DNA from: CADEFX01 sp050260355 | GTDB taxonomy: Bacteria > Pseudomonadota > Alphaproteobacteria > Rhizobiales > Hyphomicrobiaceae | Assembly (NCBI GenBank): GCA_050260355.1 | Contig: JBLNBZ010000083.1 | Span: 1-64,000, forward strand | DNA: 64,000 nt | Direction of reading: 5' to 3' | Shown here: one piece after another, positions 61,866-64,000 of the stretch | How positions within the stretch are numbered: position 1 is the first letter of the stretch | Layout of the letters: each line of letters begins with the position of its first letter | The notes under the pieces: model-generated | Told to the model about the DNA's origin: nothing | The model's database searches: none | Seen by the model: the letters and a program-made list of their open reading frames with translations, nothing else | Position numbers and translations under genes: made by a program

Positions 61866-61947
61866 TCCGCCACACGAACGACAGGACTTGAGCGGCGTTG
61901 CGCCCGGGGCAGGCGCGCCATCAGCGCCGGGATCGATGAGAAAACCC

Positions 61948-62172
61948 ATGAGAAAGCAAGACGATATCCATCCCGACTACCACATGATCAAAGTCATCAT
62001 GACGGACGGGACCGAGTTCCAGACCTACTCGACCTACGGCAAGGAGGGCGACACCCTGTCGCTCGACATCGACCCCAAGACGCACCCGGCCTGGACCGGC
62101 GGTGGCCAGCATCTGGTCGACCGCGGCGGACGCCTCTCGCGCTTCAAGAAGAAGTTCGAAGGAATGTTCTAG
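61948..62172 (+). CDS. rpmE: 50S ribosomal protein L31 (cysteine-free type)
   Basis: 74 residues. L31 bridges the two ribosomal subunits. IHPDYHMIKVIMTDGTEF and TLSLDIDPKTHPAWTGG match the family, with a basic tail RLSRFKKKFEGMF. It has no cysteine, so it is the non-zinc (C-minus) form, as in many alphaproteobacteria. A second in-frame ATG at 61936 would add four residues. The SD is weak. Confidence 0.93.
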   Translation: MRKQDDIHPDYHMIKVIMTDGTEFQTYSTYGKEGDTLSLDIDPKTHPAWTGGGQHLVDRGGRLSRFKKKFEGMF

Positions 62173-62569
62173 CCGGCGCCGGTTGTATCGGCGGCGATTC
62201 CGCGGCCCGAGGGAAGAAGGCCGCTCCCTAGCGTTTGAGCGCGATTGGACCCGGCGGGGCAAGCTCGCCGGATGCGGCCTGCGTCGCAGTGCCGCACACC
62301 GTCTCCGCGCGCGTTCGCGCGCCTGGCGTGCCCAAGCCCTGGGGCGCTCGAGGCAGCTTCCCGACCTCTCTGCAACGCTCTCCGCAAAACAGCCCCAGGC
62401 TGTGCAAATCCTGGTGATATAGGCCGGCCGTCGCGTTGCACTCGCCAGTCCATGCTGGAACGCTCCCGAGCAACACGAATCAGATTCGGACCTCGGGATC
62501 GTCATGCGCCAATCAGCACGTTCGGCACGAGCCCCAACGCCGGCCGCCGGCTCGCCGCCAGGTGGCCCC

Positions 62570-64000
62570 ATGCGCGACGCTTTCGTCATCACCGCCATGT
62601 CGCTGGTCGTGGTGGCCATCGGGTTCTCCTTGCATGTTCAGCTCAATGCCACGCCCACACTGGCCATCTTGGGCGCGAGCCTGGCCTGGGCGCTGTTCTT
62701 CTGGATGCACTTGCGGATCCGCCGCGCGTCCGTACCCGTCGCCGTCTCGGACGAGATCGCGCGGCTGAGTCAGGAAATCGCCAGTGTGAAGCAGGCGAGC
62801 TCGGCGCGCCTGGGCCAGGCGCCTGCGCGCGGCCCGCGGATCGCTCCGCCTCTCCAGCAGGGCGCCGCACCGACCCTGCCGCCACCCCTGCCGCCGCCGC
62901 TGCCGCCATTCTCGAAGGACGACGCCGGATCGCCGGTCCGCGCGGCCCAGCGCGTTCCCGCCCCTGCCGAGCACCCGGAGTCGCCCCCCATGGGCCGCCC
63001 TTCCGCGGATCGGCCATCCGCGCAGGGCAATTTGCTGCCCGCCAAAGAGCAGCCGGCTGCCGCAGAGAAATTGGGGTGGGATCTCCGGCCCGGTCGCGAG
63101 CCACTTCCAACAGCACCGCGCGCCGCAACGTTCCCGCCCCTGCCGAGCAGGCAGGAAGTTGAAGCAGGTGCACCGCACAGAAGCGCCGCGTCAGCCGCAA
63201 TCCAGCAGCCCGAGCTGCCGCTGCAGCCCCAGCCCGCGCCGAGACGCGAGCCGGCCGATCTGCCTCCGCCCGACGCAGCGCGGTCGGCAAGCCGGACGGG
63301 TGCCTCCGCCACACCCGCACCCCAGTCGGACGCCGACAATGATGCAGCCAGTGCCAAGGCCGCCGAGCTGCGCTCCATGCAGAGCCTGATCGAGCAGATC
63401 GCCAAGCAGCTGAAGGCGCCCGCGGAGACGCAGGCTCCGGCCGACACGGGCAGCGCCGCGCCGGGCATGAGCAACGACCAGATCATCGCGCAGTCGGTTG
63501 AGGCGCTGAAGGCGGCGGGCGGCGCTATGCGCGCTGCGTCGACAACCGCTGCAGCACCCGCGCGCCCTGCACGCGAGCGGCCCGCCGCCCCCAGCAACGG
63601 CGTGGCCCAGATCGGCCAGGCGATCGCTGGCGAGCGGATCGACACCTATCTCGACTATGTATTCGGTCTCGAGGATCGCAAGGCGCGCCACTTCGAGATT
63701 TCCGTACGCATCAGGACCGAAGATGGCCGCTCGCTCGGCGTGGCGGAGTGCGCGCCACTGCTGGCATCCGGCGGACTGCACGGACGGCTCGATGCCGCCA
63801 GGCTCGTGCGGCTGGTCAAGATCGCCGAGCGGCTCAACAGCCGCGGCGCCAATGCCGTGCTGTTCTCCAGCCTCGCACCGCAATCGCTGGTCGACGACAC
63901 GTTCCTCGATACCTGCGCCAACGCACTGAGGAATCGTGCGGCGGTCGTGCGCCAGCTCGTGCTGTCGTTCAGCCAGGGCGATGTGCGGGTCTTCGGCAAG
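62570..64000 (+). CDS. Membrane-anchored degenerate EAL-domain protein (partial)
   Basis: 477 codons, open to the window edge. One or two hydrophobic helices at the N-terminus (FVITAMSLVVVAIGFSLHVQ, LAILGASLAWALFFWMHLRI), a coiled start (DEIARLSQEIASVKQ), then about 270 residues rich in Pro, Ala and Arg, and a domain beginning GERIDTYLDYVFGLEDRKAR. That domain matches the first strand of EAL phosphodiesterases, but the EAL triplet is EIS (HFEISVRIRT), which should remove c-di-GMP hydrolysis. ATG 62570 has AGGTGG close by; an in-frame ATG at 62504 is possible. The C-terminus lies outside the window. Confidence 0.78.
   Translation, partial: MRDAFVITAMSLVVVAIGFSLHVQLNATPTLAILGASLAWALFFWMHLRIRRASVPVAVSDEIARLSQEIASVKQASSARLGQAPARGPRIAPPLQQGAAPTLPPPLPPPLPPFSKDDAGSPVRAAQRVPAPAEHPESPPMGRPSADRPSAQGNLLPAKEQPAAAEKLGWDLRPGREPLPTAPRAATFPPLPSRQEVEAGAPHRSAASAAIQQPELPLQPQPAPRREPADLPPPDAARSASRTGASATPAPQSDADNDAASAKAAELRSMQSLIEQIAKQLKAPAETQAPADTGSAAPGMSNDQIIAQSVEALKAAGGAMRAASTTAAAPARPARERPAAPSNGVAQIGQAIAGERIDTYLDYVFGLEDRKARHFEISVRIRTEDGRSLGVAECAPLLASGGLHGRLDAARLVRLVKIAERLNSRGANAVLFSSLAPQSLVDDTFLDTCANALRNRAAVVRQLVLSFSQGDVRVFGK

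Overview
The window is a GC-rich stretch of a bacterial chromosome. Its gene content and order point to an alphaproteobacterium of the order Hyphomicrobiales (Rhizobiales). The main evidence is the order zapA - 6S RNA - 5-formyl-THF cyclo-ligase - ymdB - yebC, then ruvC-ruvA-ruvB - ybgC - tolQRAB - pal - cpoB - tilS - ftsH - folP - glmM, which matches the usual Hyphomicrobiales layout as I know it. Further support comes from a serC-serA pair, a FixJ-type regulator, a class I aldolase followed by a ThiE-like gene, and dispersed GC-rich palindromes of the CCCTC...GAGGG kind. I cannot fix genus or species. No tRNA, rRNA, CRISPR array, prophage or insertion sequence was seen.

Layout. 0.5-8.8 kb: mixed metabolic genes (MFS carrier, GFA-type zinc protein, BtuF-like binding protein, purA, ketopantoate-reductase-like gene, GMC oxidoreductase, secreted cyclase-family enzyme) and a fragment of an AraC regulator. 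9-13.9 kb: envelope genes (a small membrane protein, a large OmpA-domain protein, an EamA carrier, a MuiA/DUF4139 protein). 14-18.5 kb: serA and serC, a 49-residue membrane ORF, an outer-membrane beta-barrel gene and the tail of a decayed paralogue. 18.7-37.7 kb: the housekeeping/envelope block glmM to ruvC, nearly all on the minus strand. It holds a second Pal-like gene, two tandem lipoprotein genes of only 43 and 46 codons between tolB and pal, a Tat-type metallophosphoesterase, and a plus-strand thioesterase with a palindromic element that splits ruvCA from ruvB. 37.7-47.9 kb: an accessory block (PAS-GGDEF-EAL protein, CYTH protein, TctCBA carrier, TerC/YjbE, MASE1 kinase with FixJ-type regulator) between ruvC and yebC. 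47.9-51.2 kb: yebC, ymdB, folate ligase, 6S RNA, zapA and a zapA-associated coiled-coil gene. 51.5-59.9 kb: gap, an inverted ARPP-1-domain gene, class I fba, ThiE-like, Sel1-repeat protein, inositol-monophosphatase-family enzyme, and a MotA/MotB-like stator pair. 60-64 kb: an MsbA-like ABC exporter, rpmE, and the start of a membrane-anchored degenerate EAL protein cut by the window edge.

The window is unusually rich in cell-envelope energisation. It has one complete Tol-Pal machine, a second proton-channel/OmpA pair, and four OmpA-type peptidoglycan-binding proteins (9.5, 26.3, 27.4 and 58.9 kb). The most interesting unlabelled item is the pair of tiny lipoprotein genes inside the tol-pal cluster: their mature cores differ by nine synonymous and no non-synonymous codons. 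The 6S RNA is supported by position, a matching promoter and a closing stem that starts at the predicted transcription start. All functional statements come from reading the sequence; no database search was possible.
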